Below are positions 63,933-64,000 of a stretch of DNA of 64,000 nt, piece by piece (the stretch's first letter is position 1; every line of letters starts with the position of its first letter). A model generated the notes under the pieces. It was not told the DNA's origin. It worked only from the letters and a program-made list of their open reading frames with translations, and searched no databases. The position numbers were made by a program, and so were the translations under genes. Source of the DNA: Pseudomonadota bacterium (GTDB taxonomy: Bacteria; Pseudomonadota; Alphaproteobacteria; SHVP01). The DNA lies in assembly GCA_027622715.1 (NCBI GenBank), contig JAQBYN010000006.1:53424-117423 (forward strand), written 5' to 3'.

Positions 63933-64000
63933 TGACCTGCGCCCCGAAAACTGGTCCAGGATGATTGAGAGAGTCCGGCTAATCTGACCTTGCAAGGAGG
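63933..64000 (+). mobile_element. Probable left end of an IS3-family insertion sequence (truncated by window)
   Basis: Starts TGACCTGCGCCCCGAAAA, similar to the terminal inverted repeats I recall for IS3-family elements of alphaproteobacteria (TGACCTGC-type ends), and closes at the window edge with AAGGAGG, the ribosome-binding site that usually precedes orfA. The transposase lies outside the window, so the call is tentative. Confidence 0.5.

Noticed and set aside
1..64000. CRISPR arrays, prophage structural genes, rRNA operons
   Set aside because: No regularly spaced direct repeats, no phage capsid/tail or integrase genes, and no rRNA-like segments were seen.

Overview
The window is about 64 kb of GC-rich DNA from an alphaproteobacterium, most likely a member or relative of the Rhodospirillales. 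The assignment rests on gene order and on family recognition from memory, because no database search was possible. The main clues are mnmE-mnmG-rsmG-parA-parB facing holA-lptE-leuS, a ubiH / thioredoxin / LON-domain / Trm112 / DUF971 block, an aminotransferase-ftsK-lolA-xthA block, a 16-stranded-type porin with a typical alphaproteobacterial leader, and small alphaproteobacterial families such as DUF6489 and DUF3576. The mnmG-rsmG-parAB block carries two parS-type centromere sites, so this is chromosomal DNA that probably lies near the replication origin.

Layout. 1-11.8 kb: the end of a LysR regulator, the NhaA antiporter, and five paralogous zinc-independent quinone oxidoreductases (QOR/zeta-crystallin type). 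These are interleaved with an MFS exporter, a GNAT acetyltransferase, and a sulfide/persulfide module: a persulfide-dioxygenase-like MBL enzyme, a b-type cytochrome, a rhodanese and a divergent BigR/SqrR-like ArsR regulator with a palindromic operator. 11.8-15.9 kb: a dienelactone hydrolase, a VapBC pair followed by ogt, a DUF255/thioredoxin-like protein, DUF6489 and a 2Fe-2S ferredoxin-like protein. 15.9-27.7 kb: inverted palindromic repeats, tRNA modification (mnmE, mnmG), rsmG, the ParABS partition system, and the convergent leuS-lptE-holA set. A peroxiredoxin/2OG-oxygenase fusion and a DUF3576 lipoprotein lie upstream of leuS. 27.7-36.7 kb: a second 2OG oxygenase, a porin with a strong UUCG terminator, a ThiE-like protein, YggS, an L,D-transpeptidase, a hypothetical protein, RibA with a dead DHBP-synthase half, an OmpR-type response regulator, an MBL hydrolase and a methyltransferase.

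36.7-42.7 kb: a four-gene peptide-type ABC importer. 42.8-49.4 kb: a seven-gene, tightly overlapping glycan operon (two MurG/GT28-like and two GT4 glycosyltransferases, a histidine phosphatase, a polysaccharide deacetylase and a small membrane protein). Divergent from it, at 49.5-52.7 kb, is the most unusual item: an 894-residue ABC-exporter-like protein. Its nucleotide-binding domain has lost the Walker A lysine, the catalytic glutamate and the H-loop histidine, and is expanded by three copies of the Q-loop-distal motif. It is followed directly by a stand-alone cyclic-nucleotide-binding protein. This pair, with the neighbouring glycan operon, is the best candidate for an undescribed system.

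52.7-63.3 kb: xthA, a hypothetical protein, a class I glutamine amidotransferase, lolA, ftsK, an aminotransferase, ubiH, DUF971, Trm112, a LON-domain protein, a thioredoxin/TPR protein and a prolyl-tRNA editing protein. 63.4-64 kb: an intact tRNA-Gly(GCC) with a terminator. Beyond it the coding pattern breaks down into a tRNA-Ser-like relic, a 45-bp 3' half of tRNA-Arg(CCG) that looks like an integration (att) scar, and the probable left end of an IS3-family element running off the window. The right edge therefore looks like the boundary of a mobile or scarred region.
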